From the NCBI GenBank assembly GCA_963715785.1, contig OY970276.1:372001-436000 (forward strand): DNA of 64,000 bases. The letters are read 5' to 3'. The DNA comes from LD21 sp963715785 (GTDB lineage Bacteria > Bacteroidota > Bacteroidia > Bacteroidales > VadinHA17). A program made the translations under genes and the position numbers. Below the pieces are notes generated by a model. The model was not told where the DNA came from and made no database searches. It saw only the letters and a program-made list of their open reading frames with translations. Shown piece by piece: positions 9,365-18,221 of this stretch. Within the stretch, counting starts at the first letter, position 1. Each line of letters opens with the position of its first letter.

Positions 9365-9715
9365 TTAAGCCGGAGGGCCGAATAGTTCTTTGAGAACAAG
9401 CGCTTCATTATGCTCTTCGTCTTTTGCACCATAAACCAATGTTACCGTTCCTTTCTTCAACTGCTCCTTCAAAAGCGACACCTGCTCTTCGTTCTTTTTG
9501 AGTTCGCCACTATAGCGTTTGCCAAACTCTTTCCATTTTTCAGGGTTGTGCCCAAACCATTTCCGAAGTTCAGTACTGGGAGCTATTTCCTTCAACCATA
9601 AATCAATGCTGGCTTTTTCTTTTGTTAAACCCCTTGGCCAAAGCCTGTCTACAAGAATACGTTTACCGTCTTCCCTATCGGGCTTATTGTATACTCTTTT
9701 GATCTTGATTTCCAT
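9365..9715 (-). CDS. DUF488 family protein, YeaO-like subgroup
   Basis: The 116-residue protein shows the YeaO-type DUF488 pattern: KIKRVYNKPDREDGKRILVDRLWPRGLTKE at the start, then WLKEIAPSTELRKWFGHNPEKWKEF, and TLVYGAKDEEHNEALVLKE at the end. The conserved Arg, Trp and Lys residues of the family are intact. Its biochemical function is unknown. It is the last gene of the minus-strand block, 33 bases after the ferredoxin gene, and is a distant relative of the broken DUF488 gene at 11370-11507. Confidence 0.88.
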   Translation of the reverse strand: MEIKIKRVYNKPDREDGKRILVDRLWPRGLTKEKASIDLWLKEIAPSTELRKWFGHNPEKWKEFGKRYSGELKKNEEQVSLLKEQLKKGTVTLVYGAKDEEHNEALVLKELFGPPA

Positions 9716-9748
9716 TTTGTGCCTTCCGGTATTACTGCAGGTATTACC

Positions 9749-9940
9749 TTACTCTGAGTATTTTATAACCTCAACCGGACAACTTTCTGCTGCTTCCTTT
9801 ATTTTAGCTTCATGATCAGCAAAGTTTACACCTTCAATAACCGTAGCAATGTCTTTCAGCACAAATACTTCCGGACAAATTTCCTCACACAAGCCGCATG
9901 CTGTGCAATCTTCCTCTACCCAAACTTTTTTTATTGCCAT
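9749..9940 (-). CDS. Small [4Fe-4S] ferredoxin
   Basis: A 63-residue soluble electron carrier. The N-terminal cysteine set CTACGLCEEICPEVF (CxxCxxxxxCP type spacing) and the C-terminal ESCPVEVIKY cysteine together ligate one [4Fe-4S] cluster; there is no second full cluster motif. The acidic composition suits a low-potential donor. No obvious oxidoreductase partner is adjacent; it lies between the transaldolase gene and the DUF488 gene on the same strand, so it may serve anaerobic metabolism of the wider block. Confidence 0.9.
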   Translation of the reverse strand: MAIKKVWVEEDCTACGLCEEICPEVFVLKDIATVIEGVNFADHEAKIKEAAESCPVEVIKYSE

Positions 9941-10055
9941 GATGATATATTTTAATTTAACGAATGAACCTTATAAAAGCCTTATCTGCAAACAAGTTTA
10001 CTGCACCGTTTGTTCGTCATTTAATCGGAAGGCGGATAAACAAATGGCGGGTACC

Positions 10056-11180
10056 TCACTTTTTCTCTAATGACTTTTTGGTTAAGGTCTCCATAAGCTT
10101 GTCGAAGGCTTTAATAAATTTTTCAACTCCATCGGCTTCAAGTTTTTTGGTTATACTATCTATATCGATGCGAAGTTCTGTCAATTCAGACATAACCCAG
10201 CAGGCGCGTTTTATATGATCTTCCAGACTCAGAGACGGTTTCCCATGCAAGCGGTAAGCATTCAGGGTTTCCGGAGGTACCGTATTGATTGTATTTTTAC
10301 CGATAAGGGCTTCAATATATTTGATATCGCTGTAATCGTGATTTTTGGTGCCGGTGCTGGCCCAAAGCAACCTCTGTGGCCTGGCACCCTGATGAGCTAA
10401 TTTAGCAAATTCTTGACTTTCAAAAATTTCTTCATAAATGGTATATGCAATCTTAGCACTTGAGATTGCTACCTGTCCCTTTATATTGGCTGCAAAATGT
10501 GCCTGTTCACCAACAGAAGCAGCATAGTTCGCTTCTATCGGATCAATCACAGTATCAATGCGGCTTAAAAAGAAACTTGCAACAGATGCTACATTTTTAA
10601 CCGGTTTCCCCTGATCAATCCGGGTTTTGATACCGGAAATATATGCTTCAGCAACCTCCCTGTACCGGGGGAGTCCGAACAATAAAGTAACATTCACGCT
10701 AATGCCTTCACTGATAAGCTTCTGAATGGCCGGCAAGCCTTCTTTTGTGGCAGGTACTTTTATGAAAATATTAGGCCGGTCAACAATGTTCCAGAGTCGA
10801 TGAGCTTCCTCAATAGTTCCCGGGGTATTATAAGCAAGATGCGGATTGACCTCCAAGCTTACAAATCCATCTCTGCCTTCCGTCTTTTCATAAACAGACC
10901 TGAAGTCGTCAGCAGCATTCCTGACATCCTTAATGCTGAGAGTTTCATAAATTTCTTTGATATCAGTTTTCTTTTGAACTAAGTCGTGAATGTCACTGTC
11001 GTAAAGATTACTCTCTGCTATCGCCTTCTCAAAGATAGAAGGATTAGAGGTAATCCCATGAATACCATCCATGTCGATCAATCGCCTGAGTTCACCGCTT
11101 GCAAACATATCCTTCCTGATATAGTCCAGCCAGACTGACTGACCAAGTGCTTCCAGCTCTTTTAAAGGATTGTCATTCAT
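10056..11180 (-). CDS. tal: Transaldolase, long (actinobacterial/cyanobacterial TIGR00876-like) type
   Basis: Transaldolase moves a dihydroxyacetone unit between sedoheptulose-7-phosphate and glyceraldehyde-3-phosphate. At 374 residues it belongs to the long single-domain group, not the ~220-residue type common in Bacteroidota. Diagnostic stretches are LEALGQSVWLDYIRKDM, GITSNPSIFEKAIAES, the Schiff-base lysine in NIFIKVPATKEGL, and VASVASFFLSRIDTVIDP. I use ATG 11180 (MNDNPLKELEAL), which matches family N-termini; an upstream in-frame TTG at 11201 would add seven residues. It lies downstream of transketolase with the DUF488 remnant between them, completing the non-oxidative pentose phosphate branch. 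Confidence 0.92.
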   Translation of the reverse strand: MNDNPLKELEALGQSVWLDYIRKDMFASGELRRLIDMDGIHGITSNPSIFEKAIAESNLYDSDIHDLVQKKTDIKEIYETLSIKDVRNAADDFRSVYEKTEGRDGFVSLEVNPHLAYNTPGTIEEAHRLWNIVDRPNIFIKVPATKEGLPAIQKLISEGISVNVTLLFGLPRYREVAEAYISGIKTRIDQGKPVKNVASVASFFLSRIDTVIDPIEANYAASVGEQAHFAANIKGQVAISSAKIAYTIYEEIFESQEFAKLAHQGARPQRLLWASTGTKNHDYSDIKYIEALIGKNTINTVPPETLNAYRLHGKPSLSLEDHIKRACWVMSELTELRIDIDSITKKLEADGVEKFIKAFDKLMETLTKKSLEKK

Positions 11181-11369
11181 GATCTTAGTATCTGGAATCA
11201 AAAAATAAAGTTTTCAAATTAAAAATACCTGTTTTCATTTTATCCTGATTTTTAATTGATAATTTAATTGAAGTAACAAGTTTGGAAGTTGAATGTTGTT
11301 CATAATTAACTTAATTCAACTAAAAATGGAAACTTTAACCCCTGGAAGTATCCCGCATGGGTGGACCAA

Positions 11370-11507
11370 TCAAGTAAAGTCTGGAAAGCTTCTGATGTCA
11401 GCTACACATTCAATCTGAAAAGATTGTAGCATTCCGATAAATTCCTCAATTGAATGGGTAGAATGACCAATGGTTCAAATGACTCTTTTATGATTGTATT
11501 CATTCAT
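11370..11507 (-). pseudogene. Broken DUF488 gene, translationally coupled to transketolase
   Basis: Reading the minus strand from ATG 11507 gives nine codons after Met, then an in-frame TGA (11475-11477), then a stretch that begins TIGHSTHSIEEFIGML and contains VADIRSFP before stopping at TGA 11370-11372. These are the hallmark N-terminal motifs of DUF488 proteins (TIGHS...VDVR.FP). The first stop stands where the family has an aromatic residue before TIGHS, consistent with a Trp codon TGG changed to TGA. The family length is 110-190 residues, so the remainder is missing. The ATG overlaps the transketolase stop as ATGA, a sign of former coupling. Confidence 0.75.
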
Positions 11508-13519
11508 TTTTTATCAGAAAGCGCTTTTATTGCAGTACTTACAATGTTTTTAACAGTAATGCCATAATGCTCATATATCTTTTTATAAGGAGCACTGGAA
11601 CCGAATTTTGATATCCCGATTACTCTGCCCTGATCACCTACCCATTCACCCCATCCCTGAGGTGATGCTGCCTCCACTGCAAGCCTGGCTTTTATGCCTG
11701 CAGGCAATACTTTATCGCGATACTCCTGTTTCTGCATTCTGAACAATTCCCAGCTTGGCATACTTACCACACGGGCATCAATAGATTTACCCGTGAGTTC
11801 ATGCTGGGCCTCCAGAACAAGTTGTACTTCCGAACCGGTGGCAATCAATATGATATCTGGTTTACTGCCTTGTTCCTTTGAAATAACATACGCACCTTTT
11901 ATCACTCCATCAGCAGGCGCTAGAATGTTTCGATCAAAAACCGGTAATTTTTGCCTCGATAAAACCAGCATTGTCGGACCTTTTGTATTTTGAATAGCCG
12001 CGCGCCACGCGTATGCAGCTTCATTAGCATCGGCAGGGCGAATAACACACATATTGGGCATAGCTCTGAATGAAGCGAGTTGTTCCACAGGCTGATGAGT
12101 GGTCCCATCTTCTCCTAACCCAATGGAATCATGAGTCATAACATAAATTACAGGCAGCTGCATAATGCATGCAAGCCGTATTGCTGGCCGTGCATAATCG
12201 GTGAAAATGAAAAAAGTTGCGGCATAGGGACGTATGCCTCCATGGACGCTCATTCCGGAACTGGCGGCACACATCACATGCTCTCTAATCCCCCAGTCCA
12301 TATTCCGGTTTCCATACTTTCCTTTTTCGAAATAACCCGATGATTTGATCAGCGTTTTAGTGGAGGGTTCCAGATCAGCGCTTCCTCCCATTAGCCAGGG
12401 CAAATGTGCTGCAACACCATTGATGACGCCTGCTGACACTTCTCTCGTTGCTTTTGGCCCGTCGGAGGGTTTATAGACTGGTATTTCTTTGTCCCAGCCA
12501 TCCGGCAATTTCTGTTCAAGGTATTCATTCAATTGCTGTGCCAGATCAGGATGTGACTTCTTATAATCTTCGAATTTCTTATTCCATTTTCCCTCCAGGG
12601 CTTTACCTTTCTCAATTGCTACATCCATATGTGATTTTACCTCATCAGGAACCAAAAAAAATTTATCATCCGGCCATCCGTAGAATTTTTTTGTCAGCTT
12701 TACCTCCTCAGCGCCTAAAGGTGAACCATGAGCTTCTGATGTATCCTGTTTATTTGGTGATCCGTAACCTATATGTGTCCTTAAAATGATCAGAGATGGC
12801 TTATCAGTAACAGCCTTTGCTTTAGAAAAAGCTTCCGATATTGCCTTTACATCATTCCCTTTGTCACCCAGATCCTGAATATGCCAGTGGTAAGCTTCAA
12901 AACGTTTGGACACTTCATCTGAATATGTAAGGGATGTGTTTCCTTCAATTGTGATGTGGTTATTATCATACAATACTACAAGCTTTCCCAATCCAAAATG
13001 TCCGGCTATGGAGGCAGCTTCATTGGAAGCACCTTCCATAAAGTCTCCGTCGCTGCAGAACACGTATGTATTATGATCAATTATTGTATGTTCTTTAGTG
13101 TTAAATATGGCTGCCAGATGTGCCTCAGCAATCGCCATACCCACTGCATTCATGAATCCTTGTCCCAGCGGCCCGGTTGTAGTTTCTATTCCAGGTGTGA
13201 GCCCGTATTCGGGATGTCCCGGGGTATTACTGCCCCATTGCCTGAAATTTTTGATATCATCAAGAGATATTTTGTATCCAACTAAATGCAGAATAGCATA
13301 TTGTAACATAGATGCATGTCCATTCGAAAGCACAAAACGGTCGCGGTTGAACCAGTTCGGGTTAGCAGGATTGTAATGCATATGCTGCATCCATAAAGCA
13401 TATGCTGCAGGAGCCAATGCCATTGGCGTACCCGGGTGGCCTGAATTTGCTTTCTCCACTGCATCAATTGCAAGGCAGCGGATTGTATTAATACATTTTT
13501 CCTCGATTTTCATTAGCAT
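11504..13519 (-). CDS. tkt: Transketolase
   Basis: A full-length 671-residue transketolase, transferring two-carbon ketol units with thiamine diphosphate in the pentose phosphate pathway. Motifs: AVEKANSGHPGTPMALAPA in the pyrophosphate domain; the ThDP motif GDGDFMEGASNEAASIAGH (residues ~155-175); the pyrimidine-domain DSIGLGEDGTTHQPVEQL; and the C-terminal GGSADLEPSTKT region. It starts at ATG 13519, with a second in-frame ATG two codons later. It follows the GH130 gene by 96 bases on the same strand. Many Bacteroidota carry a separate housekeeping transketolase, so this could be an additional copy tied to the mannose/glycolysis operon. Confidence 0.97.
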   Translation of the reverse strand: MLMKIEEKCINTIRCLAIDAVEKANSGHPGTPMALAPAAYALWMQHMHYNPANPNWFNRDRFVLSNGHASMLQYAILHLVGYKISLDDIKNFRQWGSNTPGHPEYGLTPGIETTTGPLGQGFMNAVGMAIAEAHLAAIFNTKEHTIIDHNTYVFCSDGDFMEGASNEAASIAGHFGLGKLVVLYDNNHITIEGNTSLTYSDEVSKRFEAYHWHIQDLGDKGNDVKAISEAFSKAKAVTDKPSLIILRTHIGYGSPNKQDTSEAHGSPLGAEEVKLTKKFYGWPDDKFFLVPDEVKSHMDVAIEKGKALEGKWNKKFEDYKKSHPDLAQQLNEYLEQKLPDGWDKEIPVYKPSDGPKATREVSAGVINGVAAHLPWLMGGSADLEPSTKTLIKSSGYFEKGKYGNRNMDWGIREHVMCAASSGMSVHGGIRPYAATFFIFTDYARPAIRLACIMQLPVIYVMTHDSIGLGEDGTTHQPVEQLASFRAMPNMCVIRPADANEAAYAWRAAIQNTKGPTMLVLSRQKLPVFDRNILAPADGVIKGAYVISKEQGSKPDIILIATGSEVQLVLEAQHELTGKSIDARVVSMPSWELFRMQKQEYRDKVLPAGIKARLAVEAASPQGWGEWVGDQGRVIGISKFGSSAPYKKIYEHYGITVKNIVSTAIKALSDKK

Positions 13520-13615
13520 CTGAATTTTAATCTTTATCTATATAACTGCAGACCAGAGCGATCCTGCATTAAGCGCATACGTCCGGAACACTGTCTGGTA
13601 AAACTTCTGATAATA

Positions 13616-14716
13616 TTAACATTCCATTGAGTTTTTAGTTGTTAGCGGTAAAATATCAGGCAAATCAAGACGCGCAACGCCAATTCTGTTGTCAGCCATA
13701 CCATAATAAACATCGAAGCGGTCAGGTAAACCAAGATCGTCACGCCGGTCGATACCTGTCGGGAACACTACATTTGCAACAGCTCCCAGACGTTCTTGTT
13801 TTAGTTCTGGTTTCAATACCGGTTCAACTGAACGATAGTATATCACTTGAGGATGCTCTTTTGATAACACCATTATACCGGCTGAATAGCATAAATGCTT
13901 CCCATTTTTGCCCTGATCAGGTATTTCACTGACTCCGTGATAAAGGATAAGCCAACCATGCCTGGTAAGGACTGGCGGAGTTCCTCCTCCAATTTTAAGC
14001 CTTTCCCATGGTGACACAGGTGTCGCAAGCCGGTGATGTGAATTAAAAAGGCTTATATGGGATGGCTCGAGACCCTCAAAGGTCATAGGACAATAAGAGA
14101 TCCAAATGCTTTCCCGATCGATGTCCACCACTCGTGACTTTGACTGGAGAACAGTTTCTTCCGGTCGGGTACCTTGAAAAAGAGGTCGGTGAAGAAGGGC
14201 TAATTGCATTTTCCCTGCGTGATTAGGGATAGCGACAGGGAAGATACTTGCATCCTTATCGTCAACATGAACGAAATCAATTCCGTCATAAGGTTCAAAG
14301 ATAGCAAGACCAATGCGTTTCCAGTGAAACAAATCCTCCGATACAGCCAGGGCGATCCGCGGCCCATTAGGTGAAAGTGCCGTATAAGTCATCACAAAGT
14401 GATGAAGTGGTTCAACATATGTGATGCGAGGATCTTCGCAGCCACCGCTGCCGTCAGATTGCAACTCATAATCTGCCTCAGGCTCAAGAGCAATGCCCAT
14501 CCGCTCGACTCCTGAAGGATCACCGTCTTTATTAAAAAGAACCTTTGCTATACCAATGCGCGAATAATTTCCCTTTGCGACTAACCGTGGAAACAGGTAA
14601 AGGTTACCATCAGGGCCACGGGCAGCAGCCGGATTAAGGACACCTTCCACTTCCATCGGATTGCCGGGTTCCGGCTCCATCATCTGCCCGAGACGTTTCA
14701 GCTTAATGCCACTCAT
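13616..14716 (-). CDS. GH130 family beta-mannoside phosphorylase-like enzyme
   Basis: The 366-residue five-bladed beta-propeller has the GH130 signature GGCEDPRITYVE near residue 90, whose Asp is the catalytic acid, with NPAAARGPDGNLYLFPR before it and GGGTPPVLTRHGWLILYHGV near residue 240. GH130 members mostly phosphorolyse beta-mannosides to give alpha-mannose-1-phosphate; some only hydrolyse. The HRP (near 178) and YHG motifs fall where phosphorylases bind phosphate, which favours phosphorolysis but does not prove it. There is no signal peptide, so it is cytosolic. Its ATG overlaps the stop of the phosphomannomutase gene by one base (TAATG), and an AAGGAG sits 8 bases upstream. Confidence 0.87.
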   Translation of the reverse strand: MSGIKLKRLGQMMEPEPGNPMEVEGVLNPAAARGPDGNLYLFPRLVAKGNYSRIGIAKVLFNKDGDPSGVERMGIALEPEADYELQSDGSGGCEDPRITYVEPLHHFVMTYTALSPNGPRIALAVSEDLFHWKRIGLAIFEPYDGIDFVHVDDKDASIFPVAIPNHAGKMQLALLHRPLFQGTRPEETVLQSKSRVVDIDRESIWISYCPMTFEGLEPSHISLFNSHHRLATPVSPWERLKIGGGTPPVLTRHGWLILYHGVSEIPDQGKNGKHLCYSAGIMVLSKEHPQVIYYRSVEPVLKPELKQERLGAVANVVFPTGIDRRDDLGLPDRFDVYYGMADNRIGVARLDLPDILPLTTKNSMEC

Positions 14717-15498
14717 TACTTTTTCTCCTTGATAAGATTTATGCTATTATCGTTTCCCAGACAAGCTATAATCGTTTCAATCACCCGTTTTGTCTCAGTT
14801 GGATTTTTGACTCTGATAGATATAACTCCTGCTTCTTCAGCAGGATAATCGTTACCTCCGGGGAACAATGCGTCACCGACAAAAATCATCTCAGGAATTG
14901 AAATGCCGAGAGTGTCCCTGAGCTTTTTAATGCCGTAAGCTTTGTCGATACCTGGCTTGGTGATATCAATTGATGTTTCACCACCTAACCTGACAGAAAA
15001 TCCGGAAATTTGCTTGTCAAGAATTGCTTTCATCTTCTTCCGCTTGGCAAAATCAGGATCCCATTTTTCTTTTTCTTCATTTGGAGCTTGCTGGCCTAAA
15101 GCGGAAAAAGTTATCTGGCTCCCACGGTCTTCGATCTGCTCTCCCCATAGCTTTTTAATCCTGAAGCCTGCCGATTCGATGGACTTCTTTAAAGAACTGA
15201 TAATTTTCTTCTTCTCATCTGCGGTGAAATCTTCGGAATAGATTTTTTTCCAATCCTTGCCATACCGGTAAAACTTAGTACCACAGGTAGGAAGGATTGA
15301 CAGGTTCTCCAGTCGTTTATCATGAGGAAGACCGGAAAGCACTTGTTTTTCAAACTGTAACCAGTCGCCTCCTGAAATCACCGCAACTTTTACCACGCTG
15401 AGCAGGTCGTGAATCAGTGCAGACATCTCAGCATCAAGAGATGATTTACTTTCGGCAAGAGTACCGTCCAGATCAAAAACAATTAATTTTTTTAACAT
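14716..15498 (-). CDS. Phosphomannomutase, eukaryotic PMM2-type HAD enzyme
   Basis: A 260-residue HAD-IIB protein. The nucleophile and acid/base are D9 and D11 in FDLDGTLAES. Along its length it follows the eukaryotic PMM1/PMM2 pattern: VISGGDWLQFEKQ, then ITFSALGQQAPNEE (PMM2 has a similar NVSPIGRSCSQEER), then SVRLGGETSIDI, GIDKAYGIKKL, and FVGDALFPGGNDY (PMM2: GDKTMPGGNDH). This enzyme interconverts mannose-1-phosphate and mannose-6-phosphate. Bacteria normally use the unrelated ManB/AlgC-type mutase. The position between GH130 and ManA fits the same reaction. A sugar phosphatase is the alternative, since the superfamily contains those too. Confidence 0.82.
   Translation of the reverse strand: MLKKLIVFDLDGTLAESKSSLDAEMSALIHDLLSVVKVAVISGGDWLQFEKQVLSGLPHDKRLENLSILPTCGTKFYRYGKDWKKIYSEDFTADEKKKIISSLKKSIESAGFRIKKLWGEQIEDRGSQITFSALGQQAPNEEKEKWDPDFAKRKKMKAILDKQISGFSVRLGGETSIDITKPGIDKAYGIKKLRDTLGISIPEMIFVGDALFPGGNDYPAEEAGVISIRVKNPTETKRVIETIIACLGNDNSINLIKEKK
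14725..14730 (-). promoter_or_regulatory. Shine-Dalgarno-like site for GH130 gene
   Basis: The minus strand reads AAGGAG exactly 8 bases upstream of ATG 14716, inside the last codons of the phosphomannomutase gene. This is a canonical site and unusual for Bacteroidota, where most genes in this window show none. Confidence 0.6.
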
Positions 15499-15516
15499 AA
15501 TAAAATATCTATTAAA

Positions 15517-16530
15517 CTATTCCGGTAGTGCAATCTCCAATAATGAAACTGCGCTTCGCGGTTTAAAGGTGCACACTCCCACTACCGCAGGTAAAAGGAA
15601 TACATCTCCTTTTCCAATAATATAAATTGTGCCGTCATATACTATCTGCCCCTCACCAATAGTGCATACCAGCACTCGTGGCATACACATTTCACCGACA
15701 ATAAATGGTGATTGACCCTGAAACCGCCACACGTCGAAATGTTCACAATGAAAAAGCATCTCATTCCTGACAGTTGCTTCTGTTTCAACTACCGGCACCA
15801 CTGGTTTTATAGCTCCTTGCTTAAAATCAATGCATGCAAGCGCCTGATCTACCTGGAGTGACCTTGGTTTACCTGTCTTTTTATCAATATGGTCCCAGTC
15901 GTACAATCGAAATGTCACGTCGCTGTTCTGTTGAACCTCAAACACAACAACATCTCCGCCAAGGGAGTGAACCGTTCCTGCCGGTATAAAAACACCGTCC
16001 CCTGGTTTTGGTGTGAAGTATGATAAATGATCAGTAATTGTCCCCTTTGTGAGAGACTGTTTTAAATTGTAAGCTGTGGTACCTGGTTTAAGTCCTGCGT
16101 AGATGCGACTATCAGGTCCTGCCTCCAGCACCACCCATGCTTCGGTTTTGCCATGTTCACCAACCGGCAGGTAGTCTTTTTTAAGATCAGAAGGGTGCAC
16201 CTGCACTGAAAGCATTTCATGCACATCGAGGAACTTAAGCAAAAGAGGAAATCGTTTGAAATGTCCTGCCAGTTTTCCGAGCAACCGCTCCGGCTCATTC
16301 TCCATCAATTGATTGATGGTCTGTCCTTTGAGTGGTCCATTAGCAACAAGGCTCTGATGGTCCTCCCGGTCGCTGAGAATCCATGCTTCACCAAAAGGAC
16401 CATTACCTGGAAGAGGTGCAGTGAGAAAATCAGCCAGCTGTCTGCCTCCCCAGAGCCGGTACTGATAGATCGGTTCAAAGCGCATAGGATAGAGAAGTAC
16501 TTGATTTATTGATTTTCTCCTGGTTTTCAT
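15517..16530 (-). CDS. manA: Mannose-6-phosphate isomerase, class I
   Basis: The enzyme interconverts mannose-6-phosphate and fructose-6-phosphate using zinc. The 337-residue cupin-type protein carries the family patterns YRLWGGRQL, GEAWILSDREDH, VHPSD (metal ligands), GKTEAWVVLEAGPDS, IPAGTVHSLGGDVVVFEVQQNSDVTFRLYDWDH and a closing LLPAVVGVCTF region. Start 16530 adds about 15 residues before MRFEPIYQYRLW, which is where many homologues begin (ATG 16485); I cannot decide between them. It sits 18 bases upstream of the phosphomannomutase gene and 39 bases downstream of pgi, placing it in the middle of the sugar-phosphate operon. Confidence 0.94.
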   Translation of the reverse strand: MKTRRKSINQVLLYPMRFEPIYQYRLWGGRQLADFLTAPLPGNGPFGEAWILSDREDHQSLVANGPLKGQTINQLMENEPERLLGKLAGHFKRFPLLLKFLDVHEMLSVQVHPSDLKKDYLPVGEHGKTEAWVVLEAGPDSRIYAGLKPGTTAYNLKQSLTKGTITDHLSYFTPKPGDGVFIPAGTVHSLGGDVVVFEVQQNSDVTFRLYDWDHIDKKTGKPRSLQVDQALACIDFKQGAIKPVVPVVETEATVRNEMLFHCEHFDVWRFQGQSPFIVGEMCMPRVLVCTIGEGQIVYDGTIYIIGKGDVFLLPAVVGVCTFKPRSAVSLLEIALPE

Positions 16531-16569
16531 GATAATGATCTATTCATTTTATTTTAAATAGTACAGGTT

Positions 16570-18219
16570 TTAACGTTTACCAGATATTTTTTTATTTCTG
16601 ACATAGCGTTTTATAAGATTTGTTGTGGAGCTATCATGATTAAGTGTGGAATTTGCTCCATCCTCAAGTTCAGGGATGATGCGCGCAGCAAGCGCTTTTC
16701 CCAGCTCAACTCCCCATTGGTCAAATGAATCAATGTTCCAAATGGCGCCTTGAGTGAAGACACTGTGTTCATACAGAGCAACAAGCTTTCCCAGTGTCTC
16801 TGGAGTCAAACGGTCGAGCAGTATCGTACTGGATGGACGATTGCCTTCGAATGTACGGTGTGGCACCAGCCAATCAGGGGTACCCTCAGCCTTTACTTCC
16901 TGAGGTGTTTTGCCAAAAGCGAGTGCCTCTGCCTGGGCAAACACGTTAGCCATAAGCAAATCGTGATGATGTCCAAGCGGGTTGAGCGGATGAACAAATC
17001 CTATTAAGTCACACGGGATGATCCTGGTCCCCTGATGCATCATTTGGTAGAAAGAATGCTGACCATTAGTGCCTGGCTCGCCCCAGTAGATTGGTCCGGT
17101 TTGGATAACCATCTCAGTCCCGTCCAGAGTGACGTGCTTTCCATTGCTCTCCATCGTCAATTGCTGAAGATAGGCCGGGAAGCGTTTAAGATATTGTTCA
17201 TATGGAAGGACTGCCACAGTCTGTGAGCCTAAGAAGTTATTGTTCCATATGCCCAGGAGACCCATAAGTACCGGAAGGTTGCTCTTGAAAGGAGCTGTGC
17301 GAAAATGCTCATCCATCTGGTGGAAACCATCGAGCATGGATCGGAAATTTTCAGGACCGATGGCGATCATTGTGGAGAGACCAATGGCAGAATCCATTGA
17401 GTAGCGTCCCCCGACCCAATCCCAAAACTCGAACATATTTACCGGGTCGATACCGAACTTCGAAACTTCCTCAACGTTGGTAGAGACTGCAACAAAATGG
17501 TTAGCAACGGCAATTGGATTCTTCAAAGACTTGAGGACCCACTCACGGGCAGTGTGTGCATTGATCATCGTTTCGAGGGTTGTAAAAGTTTTCGACGAAA
17601 TGATAAAAAGTGTCTCTTCAGGGTCAAGGTCGTATGTTGCTTCGGCGAAGTCTGTACCGTCAATGTTGGAGACAAAGCGGAAAATCAGGTCTCGCTGGCT
17701 ATAATACCGTAATGCCTCATAAGCCATTACAGGACCCAGATCGGACCCGCCGATTCCGATATTAATGATATTACGGATTGGTCTACCGGTATGGCCTTTC
17801 CATTCTCTACTGCGCACCCGGTTGGAAAATGCTGCCATCTTGTCAAGCACAACATGGACCTGAGGAACTACGTCCTTTCCATCGACTTCTATAGATTGTC
17901 CTCTGGGTGCACGTAAGGCAACATGCAGGACAGCCCGTTTTTCAGTGACATTGATCTTCTCTCCACCGAACATGGCATTGATACGATCTTTCAGGCCCGA
18001 CTCCTCAGTCAATTTCAAAAGGAGATTAAGCGTCTCATCAGTTATGAGGTGCTTCGAATAATCAAAATAGATTCCGACATCATCGATTGTCATACGCTCA
18101 CCACGTGTAATATCGTCTTTAAAGAGTTTCCTGAGATGAAGTTTCCGGACCTTTGAAGAATGTTCTTCCAGGGACTTCCACGCCGGGAGTGCAGTTACTG
18201 AAGTGTTTCTTTTTGTCAT
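16570..18219 (-). CDS. pgi: Glucose-6-phosphate isomerase
   Basis: Pgi interconverts glucose-6-phosphate and fructose-6-phosphate in the cytoplasm. The 549-residue length fits the long proteobacterial/eukaryotic-type enzyme. Motifs: NIGIGGSDLGPVMAYEAL, FVSNIDGTDFAEA, SKTFTTLETMINA, WDWVGGRYSMDSAIGLS, the active-site segment GTNGQHSFYQMMHQGT, and the closing SFDQWGVELGKALA. It starts at ATG 18219, only two bases after the aldolase stop; an AAGGA at 18227-18231 lies in the last aldolase codons, 7 bases upstream. This tight packing implies one transcript with the aldolase. Confidence 0.97.
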   Translation of the reverse strand: MTKRNTSVTALPAWKSLEEHSSKVRKLHLRKLFKDDITRGERMTIDDVGIYFDYSKHLITDETLNLLLKLTEESGLKDRINAMFGGEKINVTEKRAVLHVALRAPRGQSIEVDGKDVVPQVHVVLDKMAAFSNRVRSREWKGHTGRPIRNIINIGIGGSDLGPVMAYEALRYYSQRDLIFRFVSNIDGTDFAEATYDLDPEETLFIISSKTFTTLETMINAHTAREWVLKSLKNPIAVANHFVAVSTNVEEVSKFGIDPVNMFEFWDWVGGRYSMDSAIGLSTMIAIGPENFRSMLDGFHQMDEHFRTAPFKSNLPVLMGLLGIWNNNFLGSQTVAVLPYEQYLKRFPAYLQQLTMESNGKHVTLDGTEMVIQTGPIYWGEPGTNGQHSFYQMMHQGTRIIPCDLIGFVHPLNPLGHHHDLLMANVFAQAEALAFGKTPQEVKAEGTPDWLVPHRTFEGNRPSSTILLDRLTPETLGKLVALYEHSVFTQGAIWNIDSFDQWGVELGKALAARIIPELEDGANSTLNHDSSTTNLIKRYVRNKKISGKR

Positions 18220-18221
18220 CT

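Noticed and set aside
11411..11426. CAATCT-GAAA-AGATTG hairpin, looked like a terminator or RNA element between tkt and tal.
   Set aside because: It falls inside the DUF488 remnant's former coding sequence and has no T-run on either strand.
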